Assembly (NCBI GenBank): GCA_001803395.1
Contig: MHBU01000021.1
Coordinates: 3,003-50,809 of the forward strand
Length of the DNA stretch: 47,807 nt
Source: Methylotenera sp. RIFCSPLOWO2_02_FULL_45_14
Lineage (GTDB): Bacteria > Pseudomonadota > Gammaproteobacteria > Burkholderiales > Methylophilaceae
Reading direction: 5' to 3'
Shown piece after piece: positions 1-8,009 of the stretch. Position 1 is the stretch's first letter. Each line of letters starts with the position of its first letter. A program made the position numbers and the translations under genes. The notes below the pieces were generated by a model, which saw nothing but the letters and a program-made list of their open reading frames with translations, had not been told where the DNA came from and made no database searches.

Positions 1-325
1 TCAGCTCATCCAGATCAAAAGGTTTGATTAAGTAATCATCAGCGCCTGCGTTCAACCCAGTCACGCGGTCTGCCACGGTGTCGCGTGCGGTAAGAATCAA
101 CACTGGCAGCTTTAAATGACGCTCGCGCAACCATTTAAGCAAGTCCAAGCCACACAACTTAGGCAAACCAAGATCCAACACCATTACGGCATACGCTTCA
201 GCTTCTAGCGTCAGTTTCGCTGCTAGACCATCTTGCACCCAATCAACGGCAAACCCTGCTTGCTTCAGGCCGACTCGCACGCCATCGCCCAGCAGGGTGT
301 CATCTTCTACTAATAAAATTCGCAT
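1..325 (-). CDS. OmpR/PhoB-family response regulator, receiver domain (partial)
   Basis: Only the first 108 codons are inside the window; the gene runs off the left edge. The translation begins MRILLVEDD and continues as a receiver domain: acidic pair Asp8/Asp9, phospho-acceptor Asp51 (VMVLDLGLP), switch Thr in LPVLILTARD and Lys in DDYLIKPFDLDEL. These make it a QseB/PmrA-like transcription regulator, whose winged-helix output domain would lie outside. It starts 11 bases after the dihaem cytochrome gene and is therefore probably the end of the same operon. Known SHP haem-protein operons often carry a two-component pair; a sensor kinase would be expected just outside the window. Family call is firm, target unknown. 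Confidence 0.9.
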   Translation of the reverse strand, partial: MRILLVEDDTLLGDGVRVGLKQAGFAVDWVQDGLAAKLTLEAEAYAVMVLDLGLPKLCGLDLLKWLRERHLKLPVLILTARDTVADRVTGLNAGADDYLIKPFDLDEL

Positions 326-335
326 ACGTTGAATA

Positions 336-848
336 TTAACGTGGAATCTTCACTTGCGACTCAGAAAAGTTACCTTTTTCTGCACCTTGATGACAAGCAA
401 TACAATTAGCCGCACTGCCTATGCTTTTCCGTTTAAAGGTTGCAGGGGATATTTCGTCATGCTTGCTGGTAAAGTAACGCGTTTCGCTAATGCGCAGCGG
501 TGCGGCATTGGCCGGAATCGACTGCTTGATGCGGCTAGAGCGTCGGTTATCTGATTTATCAGCGCTATTTAGCACAAGAAAGCGTGTGATTTCATCACGT
601 GTCATTGGATCAAGACTGGCATTCTCGCCAAAGTGCTTATCAAGCCCTGCCATCATTTTATTCCAAGATCTCTCAGGCAATAAACCTGGATGATAAAGCA
701 TGTGGCAACTACTGCACTCCGCCTTCCATTTCGCATTATTTACAGACGGCATTTGGCTGCCACCACGTTCTGTTCCACCACTTGCCAGCAAAGCACTTGC
801 TGAGGTAATGCTAGCAATAAGCACCATAAACTGCATCCAGTTTTTCAT
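336..848 (-). CDS. Dihaem cytochrome c (DHC family)
   Basis: A 170-residue exported protein with an N-terminal signal peptide (about residues 1-23) and two c-type haem motifs, CSSCH at 45-49 and CIACH at 149-153. The start at 848 is chosen over the longer frame because it is followed by a normal signal peptide and preceded by AGGAGA. The spacing of the two haems and the partner genes match the DHC family, which is known to donate electrons to SHP-type haem proteins in Rhodobacter. It lies in an operon downstream of a cytochrome b and an SHP-like protein and upstream of a response regulator. Role: periplasmic electron carrier (inferred from family). Confidence 0.85.
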   Translation of the reverse strand: MKNWMQFMVLIASITSASALLASGGTERGGSQMPSVNNAKWKAECSSCHMLYHPGLLPERSWNKMMAGLDKHFGENASLDPMTRDEITRFLVLNSADKSDNRRSSRIKQSIPANAAPLRISETRYFTSKHDEISPATFKRKSIGSAANCIACHQGAEKGNFSESQVKIPR

Positions 849-964
849 GATCTTTCTCCTTATTTTATTTTGCATTAAAACCGAGACGCGAAGACTAGAC
901 GCAGACAGTACAATGATACGGCAAGGCGAAGTCGACAAAGTATCGGGTTTAATGCAAATTTAAA

Positions 965-1372
965 TTATTTCACATTCACTAAGTACTGTATGTAATCGCC
1001 TTTTTCCTGCGCATTACATGCACGCTCCAGCACATCTTTACAGTTACGGCCAAACCATTTTTCAACTTTGGCGGCATCAGTAAAGCGCTGAGGGTTAATA
1101 ATTGACGCCATCGGTTCAATTACCTTGTTGGCGCGTGTTTTGCCTTGGTGGCGCGGGTCGGCCGTATGACAAGTGGCACAACTCACTTTTTGACCATTAC
1201 TATGATTGCGTTCAGTTTTATAAAAACTTGCACCGCGCTCTGCCGAAAACCCGGAGAATGCAGGATTATCTTGTTTAGCCTGCCCCTCATATTGCTTAAG
1301 TAATTCCTGCGGCGTAGCGGCTAGTGCGTTAATGCTAAACAGCAACGCCAATAACATAGTTTGATTACGCAT
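965..1372 (-). CDS. SHP/cytochrome c''-type monohaem protein (DUF1924)
   Basis: A 135-residue periplasmic protein: signal peptide ending near ALAA (residue 19), one haem motif CATCH at 65-69, and two later Cys (GRNC and ERAC) that could form the disulfide known in cytochrome c'' and SHP. These proteins have a labile distal haem ligand (Asn in Rhodobacter SHP, His in Methylophilus cytochrome c''), so the reduced haem can bind O2 or NO. Here the region before the first late Cys reads WFGRNCKD, with Asn but no His, suggesting an Asn-ligated SHP type. Start chosen at 1372 because AAGGAGATC precedes it; its first codons overlap the cytochrome b stop. In vivo role of the family is unresolved. Confidence 0.87.
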   Translation of the reverse strand: MRNQTMLLALLFSINALAATPQELLKQYEGQAKQDNPAFSGFSAERGASFYKTERNHSNGQKVSCATCHTADPRHQGKTRANKVIEPMASIINPQRFTDAAKVEKWFGRNCKDVLERACNAQEKGDYIQYLVNVK

Positions 1373-1997
1373 GATGATCTCCTTCTGTTGGTTCAATTTC
1401 ATATTGATAACCAGTCACCATAGACTGTGCTAACGGTGTTTTGTCTTTATGTTCATGCCAAATCAGCGCCGCGATATGGATGACAACAAAGCCCATCAAC
1501 AGAGAATAAATAAACTCATGCGGCTCTTCAAAAGTATCTTTTAACCAAGCCATATCACCAAACCAGACATTGAAAGGCCCCATGCTATGCTCAATGGCTG
1601 CAAGACCTAAGCCCGTAATCGCCATGGTGATGAGTAATAAGTAAACGAGAATATAAGCGCCGCTTGCCAACGCGTGATGCCCAAAACGCGGTTTAGCTCG
1701 TAAGTTAAAATGGCGAACTGCATTCCACCATGCGGTTGGGTGCCACATGTCGGTAAATCTTGCATGACGTGATCCTACCAAACCCCATGCCAACCGCGCC
1801 ACAATGCCAACGATAAGCGCGTAACCAATATAGATATGCAACTGCCATAGCGTATCTTCACCTGCCCCTTTTTCAAACAAGTCTGATAGCCAAATAGTCA
1901 TCATGAGGAACAGAATGGCTAAGCCATTCCAAAGGTGAATTAAACGCAGTACTGGGTCATACACCTTTTGCCTGCGATAAGTAATTGTTTCCATCAT
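1365..1997 (-). CDS. Cytochrome b561-type membrane protein
   Basis: A 210-residue membrane protein resembling the bacterial b561/Ni-Fe-hydrogenase cytochrome b family: an early YDPVLRLIHLWNG segment with a haem-ligand His, four hydrophobic helices, and His residues in HHALASG and the last helix (FVVIHIAALIWHEH). It would take electrons from quinol and pass them to the dihaem cytochrome and the SHP-like protein. First gene of a minus-strand operon; its end overlaps the next start by 8 bases. Two Met codons lie side by side (1997 and 1994); AGGAGG is better spaced for 1994, so the true start may be one codon later. Confidence 0.85.
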   Translation of the reverse strand: MMETITYRRQKVYDPVLRLIHLWNGLAILFLMMTIWLSDLFEKGAGEDTLWQLHIYIGYALIVGIVARLAWGLVGSRHARFTDMWHPTAWWNAVRHFNLRAKPRFGHHALASGAYILVYLLLITMAITGLGLAAIEHSMGPFNVWFGDMAWLKDTFEEPHEFIYSLLMGFVVIHIAALIWHEHKDKTPLAQSMVTGYQYEIEPTEGDHHA

Positions 1998-2151
1998 TTG
2001 CCTCCTTTTAAAGTACGTGAGGCAGACTATAAATTTAAATTCTTAACGCAATCTTAAGGAAAATATAATGTAAATTTTTGAGGTGTCGCTAATGATTTAG
2101 GCTAAATTTTGAACTAAACCGGAACTTATAGAGGTGAAATTTTCATTGCAT
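1998..2151. other. Intergenic region upstream of the SHP operon
   Basis: An AT-rich stretch that should carry the promoter of the cytochrome b-SHP-DHC-regulator operon and the end of the CDF transporter transcript. I see no convincing terminator hairpin and no clear operator. Confidence 0.4.
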
Positions 2152-3324
2152 TTACTTGGGCATCACTACACAGTTCAGCGACACTGAACTGAAGTACAGA
2201 TGATCGATCAAGCGCTCGGCAATCTTTGCCTCAGCTTCAGCCAACGCCATTCCGTGCTCAAAAAATTCATGCGGCAAGTAAACTTCAGCCTCGACTTTTC
2301 CTGCAATGTAATGAAATATCACGCGTTGCGGTTCTGGTAAGTCATTGAGTAGCGGCGCCAAATGCATTAACAAGCCTTCACGCCCGGGCATTTTCAGTGC
2401 GTTACTGTCGTGCTCAAGATCATCTTCCGGATCAACATGTACTAACACATCAGACACAGCGGGATGGCTTTTTAGCACACGTCCACGTGCACGTTCGGCA
2501 ATGCTGTGTCCTTCTGACACGCTGATACGCGGGTCAACCAAAATATGCGCATCAACTAAGGCACGATGCGCCATGCGTCGAGTACGCAGTTCATGCAGAC
2601 TGACTACGCCCGACGTGTCTATTAGTGTCTGACGGATACTGTCCACTTCCTCAATGGATAGGCCTGCATCAATCAATTCCTGAAAGGCATCCCAGGCAAA
2701 TACCACGCCCATGCGCACAATCATGAAGCCGACCACAATCGCAGCCACAGCGTCGGCATAGATAAAACCCATCAAATTAGCACCAATGCCTACCGCCACC
2801 ACTAGCGACGAGGCCGCGTCCGAACGTGCATGCCAAGCATTGGCAATCAGCATGGGCGAACGCAAGCGCTCGCCGACGCGTAACATGTAGCGGAACAGCC
2901 CTTCTTTGGCAACGAGCGCGGTTAACGCCACCCACAGTGCCAACGGCGCAACAGGAGGTAAATTTTCAATGTTTTGCAACTTCATCGCAGCGGCCACCAT
3001 AATGGCGCCGCCAGTCACCACAAGAATGGCGCCTAATGCAAATGAAGCCGCGGTTTCTACCCGACCATGTCCATAAGGATGACCTTCATCAGCAGGATTT
3101 TTACTGTGATGGCTTGCAACCAGTACCAAAAAGTCGCAAACCAAGTCGGATAGCGAGTGCAAGCCATCGGCAATTAAACTCTGAGAATGCGCAAAAAATC
3201 CAACGACAATCTGCAAAAATGTCAGCAAAATATTAACAGCAACACTGACCCAAGTAGATTTATTGGCTAAAGTATGGCGCTGCGGATCGTCGTAGGAAAT
3301 GCCTGCGTGGTCTTGGTTACTCAT
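2152..3324 (-). CDS. Cation diffusion facilitator (CDF) metal transporter
   Basis: A 390-residue inner-membrane metal/proton antiporter. Six hydrophobic helices occupy roughly residues 25-230. The metal site is visible as IADGLHSLSD (Asp53, His56, Asp60) in helix 2 and HARSDAAS in helix 5. A cytoplasmic ferredoxin-like domain follows (about 230-310, with HVDPEDD), and about 75 further residues form a second cytoplasmic part beyond the usual 300-residue CDF length. Metal specificity cannot be read from the sequence; FieF/MamB-like Fe, Zn or Mn export is possible. It is a single gene, divergent from the BON lipoprotein gene. Confidence 0.88.
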   Translation of the reverse strand: MSNQDHAGISYDDPQRHTLANKSTWVSVAVNILLTFLQIVVGFFAHSQSLIADGLHSLSDLVCDFLVLVASHHSKNPADEGHPYGHGRVETAASFALGAILVVTGGAIMVAAAMKLQNIENLPPVAPLALWVALTALVAKEGLFRYMLRVGERLRSPMLIANAWHARSDAASSLVVAVGIGANLMGFIYADAVAAIVVGFMIVRMGVVFAWDAFQELIDAGLSIEEVDSIRQTLIDTSGVVSLHELRTRRMAHRALVDAHILVDPRISVSEGHSIAERARGRVLKSHPAVSDVLVHVDPEDDLEHDSNALKMPGREGLLMHLAPLLNDLPEPQRVIFHYIAGKVEAEVYLPHEFFEHGMALAEAEAKIAERLIDHLYFSSVSLNCVVMPK

Positions 3325-3529
3325 CGGGTGTATTTTATTGGTTATATTTTCAGATTATACGGTTATTTTCATCCACAAAAACAGCTAACACAACCTGTTT
3401 GATCGTCATTTTCATGCGTTAACTTGACCCGCCAACTTTATTGAACGAATTAAGAAAACCTTAAGCTCACTTAGCAATAATGCTAACATCATCAATGCTG
3501 ATGACAATTCATTAAGGAGCATCTTTCAA

Positions 3530-3874
3530 ATGAAAACGCGCGCTAAATTATTTATTCTGAGTACCGTATTTATTAGTATAAGCATGCTTACTGGATGCAA
3601 TAAACCTCAAGAAACAACAAGCACGCTAGCATCTGCGAGTATGATAAAAGCTGAAGTTAGTGACGATCAAGTCACAGAAAATGTCAAAACGGCATTGCTA
3701 CTCGATGAAAAAATTAAAGATTTTGACATTGCGGCAGTCACCCTTAAAGGTGACGTGCGACTCACCGGGTTTGTTGATACCCAAAGTCGAATTGACTATG
3801 TGACTAAATTAGTCCGTAATGCCGATGGTATTCATAGTATTCACGATGAACTAAGTATCAATAAAGTAAACTAA
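3530..3874 (+). CDS. BON-domain lipoprotein (OsmY-like)
   Basis: A 114-residue secreted lipoprotein: signal sequence with lipobox MLTGC (lipidated Cys23), a short linker, then one BON domain at about 48-112 with the family's KTALLLDEKIKDFDI and GDVRLTGFV strands. BON proteins act at the envelope, often under osmotic or other stress. AAGGAGC lies a suitable distance before the ATG. It heads a plus-strand group (DUF302, CbpA, CbpM) that reads as a stress cluster. Confidence 0.85.
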   Translation: MKTRAKLFILSTVFISISMLTGCNKPQETTSTLASASMIKAEVSDDQVTENVKTALLLDEKIKDFDIAAVTLKGDVRLTGFVDTQSRIDYVTKLVRNADGIHSIHDELSINKVN

Positions 3875-3909
3875 AGTGCAATATACTTAAAATCCAGAAA
3901 AGAGACGTT

Positions 3910-4293
3910 ATGTATTACATCATTGAAACCAACAAATCATTTACTCAAGCAGTCACCGACCTCGAATCAGCTGTTATTCGCAATGGATTTGGATTACTCC
4001 ATGTGCACGATTTAGCAACGACACTTCGCACTAAAGGCTTTGCTTTTAATGACGAGTGCAAAGTCTTTGAAATCTGCAATCCTGCTCAAGCTGCCAAGGT
4101 TTTGGCTATCGATATGCGCCTCAATATGGCGTTACCATGTCGTATCTCCGTGTTTACAGAGAATGGTAAAACTAAAATTGGTCTGATTAAGCCAGTACAA
4201 ATGCTTTCGGCACTTTCGCAAGATGCAACTTTAGCCCAAGTAGCCAAAGAGGTTGAAGAAAAAACCATCAAAATGGTTGATGAAGCGAAGTAA
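3910..4293 (+). CDS. DUF302-domain protein
   Basis: A 127-residue soluble protein matching the DUF302 fold over most of its length (hallmark stretches FTQAVTDLESAVIRNGFGLL and LNMALPCRISVF). There is no signal peptide. The biochemical function of DUF302 is not known; members often sit beside stress or redox genes. It follows the BON lipoprotein by 35 bases and is probably co-transcribed. Confidence 0.8.
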   Translation: MYYIIETNKSFTQAVTDLESAVIRNGFGLLHVHDLATTLRTKGFAFNDECKVFEICNPAQAAKVLAIDMRLNMALPCRISVFTENGKTKIGLIKPVQMLSALSQDATLAQVAKEVEEKTIKMVDEAK

Positions 4294-4344
4294 ATAATCC
4301 GCTTCCTTCGCAAATTCAAACGATGATTATCTGACTTTTATGAT

Positions 4345-4357
4345 TGTGATAATCACA
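4345..4357. promoter_or_regulatory. Perfect short palindrome before cbpA
   Basis: TGTGATAATCACA is a perfect dyad about 50 bases upstream of the cbpA start. Its half-site resembles CRP/FNR-type sites but the spacer is too short for canonical CRP. It may be an operator or a small hairpin; nothing in the sequence decides. Confidence 0.3.
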
Positions 4358-4409
4358 GGTAGCCGTATCTATTAAAACCAGATTTTCATGAGTATGGGCG
4401 AAGCGGTAT

Positions 4410-5354
4410 ATGAAATTTAAAGACTACTACGAAGTGCTTAGCGTTGCTCGAACGGCAACAGACGATGAAATAAAAGCTGCTTATCGTAAGCTCGCTCGCA
4501 AATATCATCCTGATGTTAGCAAACTAGCCGATGCTGAGGATCGCTTTAAAGAAATTGGTGAGGCCTACGCAGTATTAAAGGACCCAGAAAAGCGTGCGGC
4601 TTATGATCAAGTAAGCAGCCAGGCCAAACATGGTCAAGATTTCACACCGCCACCTAACTGGGACTCTGGCTTTGAATTCAGCGGCAATGGATTCGACCCC
4701 AACTCTGCTACTAACCAAAGTGAATTTTTTGAAGCACTTTTTGGTCGCCATGCAAGAAGCAGGCAAAATCAGAATATGAATGCAAAAGGCCAAGATCATC
4801 ACGCCAAAGTGATGATAGACCTGAGTGATGCCTATCACGGTGCAAAAAGAAGCATCTCACTACAAATGCCAAGTCATGATGCGCAAGGCCGTGTGGTGAT
4901 GCAAGAGCGAAAACTAGATATTGCCATTCCAATGGGCATTCATGCCGGCCAACACCTTAGATTACGCGGGCAAGGTGCCCCTGGAATTGGTACTGGCCCT
5001 GCTGGTGATCTTTATCTTGAAATATCGTTTCAACCTAACGCACTTTTCCGCGTTGAAGACCGAGATGTTTATATGGATTTACCTATCACCCCTTGGGAAG
5101 CCGCATTAGGTGCAACGGTTAATGTGCCAACTCCCAGTGGTTCAGTTGAACTTAAAATTCCACAAGGTTCAAACTCAGGCCGAAAATTACGCTTAAAAGG
5201 GCGCGGTATACCAGGATCAACGCCTGGTGATTTATATGTCGTGACCACAATAATCATCCCTCCCGCTGAAAGCGAAGAAGAAAAAGAGGCCTATCGTGCA
5301 ATGGCTAAGGCTTTTGATTTCAACCCTAGAGTGAATATGAAGGGATCATCATGA
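4410..5354 (+). CDS. cbpA: Curved-DNA-binding protein / DnaJ-like co-chaperone CbpA
   Basis: A 314-residue class II J-domain protein: J domain at 4-69 with the HPD triad at residues 33-35, a Gly/Phe/Asn-rich linker (about 75-130), and two C-terminal beta-sandwich domains without the DnaJ zinc finger. It stimulates DnaK and also binds curved DNA in Escherichia coli. The stop codon overlaps the start of the CbpM-like gene (ATGA), the usual pairing of CbpA with its inhibitor. Length is typical of the family. Confidence 0.93.
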   Translation: MKFKDYYEVLSVARTATDDEIKAAYRKLARKYHPDVSKLADAEDRFKEIGEAYAVLKDPEKRAAYDQVSSQAKHGQDFTPPPNWDSGFEFSGNGFDPNSATNQSEFFEALFGRHARSRQNQNMNAKGQDHHAKVMIDLSDAYHGAKRSISLQMPSHDAQGRVVMQERKLDIAIPMGIHAGQHLRLRGQGAPGIGTGPAGDLYLEISFQPNALFRVEDRDVYMDLPITPWEAALGATVNVPTPSGSVELKIPQGSNSGRKLRLKGRGIPGSTPGDLYVVTTIIIPPAESEEEKEAYRAMAKAFDFNPRVNMKGSS

Positions 5355-5644
5355 GTACCAATAATATACAGATCATAGAGAGTGCTATTGTTGAAAACGA
5401 AATTCACATGACCATCACAGAGCTTTGTCATGCCACTAATGCAGAAGAAGAACATGTGATTGCCTGGGTTCATGAAGGGATACTAAATCCTGCAGGTAAT
5501 TCGCCTGATGATTGGCGCTTTAGTGAAGACTCTCTCCGACGCGCTGGGCAGGCCTTGAGATTATCTCGAGACCTTGAAATCAATACGCCAGGTGTTGCAA
5601 TGGTGCTTGAACTACTTGATGAAATAACAAGACTTCAAAAGTAA
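5351..5644 (+). CDS. cbpM: Chaperone modulatory protein CbpM (MerR-like fold)
   Basis: A 97-residue protein with the CbpM/MerR_2 pattern: ITELCHATNAEEEHVIAWVH, then DWRFSEDSLRRAGQALRLSRDLEIN and a C-terminal helix GVAMVLELLDEITRLQ. CbpM binds the J domain of CbpA and blocks its co-chaperone and DNA-binding activities. The overlapping start with cbpA supports translational coupling. Confidence 0.88.
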   Translation: MSTNNIQIIESAIVENEIHMTITELCHATNAEEEHVIAWVHEGILNPAGNSPDDWRFSEDSLRRAGQALRLSRDLEINTPGVAMVLELLDEITRLQK

Positions 5645-5780
5645 CCTGAAAAAGGTGCTGGCAAATATCAAGTCGATCTGGATAGTGTAGAATCTAGACA
5701 TCTGAGTTAGACTCGATTTAGTAACAGGGCAAGTACGACGACTATGCTGCATTTTTATGTTGTTGTGTCTGCCAAGTTTG

Positions 5781-5822
5781 AGCGAATTGTGCTGGTATTT
5801 AAGCGAATTGTGCTAGTATTTA
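5781..5822 (+). repeat. 21-bp tandem duplication
   Basis: The unit AGCGAATTGTGCTGGTATTTA occurs twice in direct succession (5781-5801 and 5802-5822) with one mismatch (G to A). It abuts the terminal repeat of the IS fragment and may be a footprint of insertion or slippage. Confidence 0.8.
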
Positions 5823-5823
5823 A

Positions 5824-6045
5824 GGGGGTGTCAGAAATTTTGTGTAAATAGTCATTTTGCAGGAAACTGCTATTTTCAGAAATGGATAAAAAATGACTTT
5901 ACCGAAAGCCTTACCCAACGATTTAATTGATAGCCTGCTTTTCGATTACAAAAAGCCAGAAGACCTGATCGGTGAGAACGGTCTTCTCAAACAACTCACC
6001 AAAGCACTAGTTGAACGTGCACTACAAGCTGAAATGGCTGATTAA
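5824..6045 (+). mobile_element. Remnant of an IS256-family insertion sequence (left end only)
   Basis: The GGGGGTGTCAGAAATTTTGTG stretch at 5824 resembles the terminal inverted repeat of IS256-family elements, and a truncated transposase frame follows 69 bases downstream. No right end or remaining transposase is present: the PLP-enzyme gene ends 16 bases after the fragment. The element is dead. Confidence 0.7.
5893..6045 (+). pseudogene. Truncated IS256-family transposase N-terminus
   Basis: The 50-codon frame translates to a peptide ending LTKALVERALQAEMAD, the characteristic N-terminal segment of IS256/mutator-type transposases, which continue for about 350 more residues. Here a TAA follows directly after EMAD and the rest is missing, including the catalytic DDE residues, so no active transposase can be made. 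Confidence 0.75.
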
Positions 6046-6060
6046 GACTTTTCAAGCGAC

Positions 6061-7236
6061 TCATATCTGCATTAATGCCTGCAGCAAATCATTTCCAATA
6101 TCATCAGGATCTTCCAGACCAATAGACAGTCTTATTAAATTGTCACTAATGCCGCGTTCGGCTCTAAGTGTCGCAGTGAGATCACGGTGAGAAGTTAAAG
6201 ATGGCTGAGACACAAGACTCTCGACACCACCGAGACTTGGCGCTATTGCGAACAGTTTCAGTGCATCTACCATTTTCACTGCTGCACCAGCACCACCTCG
6301 AATCGTAATAGAAAGCATACCTCCAAAACCAGACATCTGGCGCTTGGCAATTCCATATCCTGTAAAATTTTCAAGGCCTGGATAATAGACTTGCTCAATC
6401 GCAGGATGATTTTGGAGTAATTGAGCCATTCTCAACGCCGATGTATTTTGCTGTTTTACTCTTACTTCAAGCGTGCTTAAGCTTCTAGCAAGCAAATGTG
6501 CTGTTTCTGGCGCCATACACTGACCTAGATTTTTCCTCCATATTTTTATTGGAGCTAACATAGTTTTGCTACCCGCCACCATACCGCCAGTTAGGTCGCT
6601 GTGACCTCCTAGATATTTAGTTGCACTGTGAATAACAATGTCCGCCCCAAGATTAATTGCTTGCTGATTGACCGGCGTTGCAAAGGTGCTATCTACAGCG
6701 ACAATTGCATCATGCTGGTGCGCTAGTTTGCATACCTCGGCAATATCAATAATATGTAACAGTGGATTCGATGGTGTTTCAAAATAAACTAGGCTTAAGC
6801 CTTGCGAAAGATGGTGATTGAGACCTTGCCAATCTTCAGCGTCTAAAAACTCAACCTTACGACCGAGTGCTTTAAGCTGCTGGAACATTAATTCCCAACT
6901 ACCTCCATACACTTCTCCGACACATATCACGCCACGCTCACCATGTGCTAATAACGTGGATGAAATTGCTGCCATACCTGAAGAAAATACAAGAGCATCC
7001 TCCGCTTGCTCAATGCTAGCAAGCTTAAGCTCCACATTGGTAATGCTTGGGTTTGATCCATAGCGCGTATAAAGAAAACCTAACTTGCGGCCTTCAATGA
7101 CATCCAGCATTTTCTCTGTCGAGCTAAAACTAAAAGTGCTCGTGTCATACAAAGGTGTATGCACAGAACCGAACTGATCATTCATTTCACCAGCATGAAT
7201 ACAACGAGTTGAAAAACCAGCATTCCTTTTACCCAT
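6061..7236 (-). CDS. Cys/Met-metabolism PLP-dependent enzyme (cystathionine gamma-lyase/synthase-like)
   Basis: A 391-residue fold-type I PLP enzyme spanning the whole Cys_Met_Meta_PP domain. Visible residues: YTRYGSNPS (phosphate-binding Tyr58), FSSGMAA (PLP phosphate loop), Asp182 in AVDSTFATP, and the PLP lysine Lys207 in HSATKYLGGHSD. The C-terminal Arg is in NLIRLSIGLEDP. The family splits poorly by sequence: cystathionine gamma-lyase, gamma-synthase, O-acyl-homoserine sulfhydrylase and methionine gamma-lyase are all possible. It is monocistronic, between the IS remnant and the NarL-like regulator. Confidence 0.85.
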   Translation of the reverse strand: MGKRNAGFSTRCIHAGEMNDQFGSVHTPLYDTSTFSFSSTEKMLDVIEGRKLGFLYTRYGSNPSITNVELKLASIEQAEDALVFSSGMAAISSTLLAHGERGVICVGEVYGGSWELMFQQLKALGRKVEFLDAEDWQGLNHHLSQGLSLVYFETPSNPLLHIIDIAEVCKLAHQHDAIVAVDSTFATPVNQQAINLGADIVIHSATKYLGGHSDLTGGMVAGSKTMLAPIKIWRKNLGQCMAPETAHLLARSLSTLEVRVKQQNTSALRMAQLLQNHPAIEQVYYPGLENFTGYGIAKRQMSGFGGMLSITIRGGAGAAVKMVDALKLFAIAPSLGGVESLVSQPSLTSHRDLTATLRAERGISDNLIRLSIGLEDPDDIGNDLLQALMQI

Positions 7237-7316
7237 ACAAAGCCCTCTTTAAGCTGGTTCTAAATTTCAAAAAAATCATAACAAAAATGTAATTTGTAAA
7301 CTGAGCGCTAATACCA

Positions 7317-7955
7317 CTATTTCTTTCTATGCGCCCAAACCGCAGCCTCAAGCCGACTTGTTAATTTCAGCTTACTTAGCAGATGTTTAATATGCACTTT
7401 TACAGTGGTATCGCTAATTCCCAAAGATCGGGCTATTGTTTTGTTGTTAAGGCCATTAGCTAGACATTGAAGTATCTCTCTCTCTCGTTCAGTGAGTGAT
7501 ATCTCTTCCTCACTTCTGCTGAGAGTTGGATGGATAAGGGCATTTTTAAGAATTTCCGTCAGACTTTCATGTAACACCGTGACGCCAGACATAGCTTTTT
7601 TTAAGTTTTCGCAAAGATCTTCAGGCTCCATGTCTTTCAGTAAATAGCCGTCAGCCCCTGCACGTAGCGCTTCAAGCAAGTCTACTTCAGCATCAGAAAC
7701 TGTTAAAACAATGCAGCGTGAATCTAACTTCGCTTCTTTTATATGCGTAAGAGTTTCTATACCATTCATACCTTTCATATTCAAATCAATCAAAACTAGA
7801 TCCGGAGTCATCTGCTCCACAAGCAACAGGCCCTCAGCCCCCGAAGCCGCTTCACCAATCACTAAAAATTCAGGATCAGCCGATATCATTTGGCTGACCC
7901 CTCTGCGAAATAATGCATGATCATCTATAATTATTATTGTAGTAGGCTTTTGCAT
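7317..7955 (-). CDS. NarL/FixJ-family response regulator
   Basis: A 212-residue regulator: receiver domain 1-125 with Asp10/Asp11 and phospho-acceptor Asp56 (LVLIDLNMKGMNG), and a LuxR-type helix-turn-helix at about 148-205 (LTEREREILQCLANGLNNKT). The start at 7955 is preferred because TTGGAGAAC precedes it; a longer frame from 7976 lacks this. It follows the histidine kinase gene on the same strand by 54 bases, giving a NarX/NarL-like pair. The signal and regulon are not evident from neighbouring genes. Confidence 0.9.
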   Translation of the reverse strand: MQKPTTIIIIDDHALFRRGVSQMISADPEFLVIGEAASGAEGLLLVEQMTPDLVLIDLNMKGMNGIETLTHIKEAKLDSRCIVLTVSDAEVDLLEALRAGADGYLLKDMEPEDLCENLKKAMSGVTVLHESLTEILKNALIHPTLSRSEEEISLTEREREILQCLANGLNNKTIARSLGISDTTVKVHIKHLLSKLKLTSRLEAAVWAHRKK

Positions 7956-8009
7956 GATGTTCTCCAACATTCTCATTTATTTACTTTACACTTAACTTGG
8001 ACGAAATAT

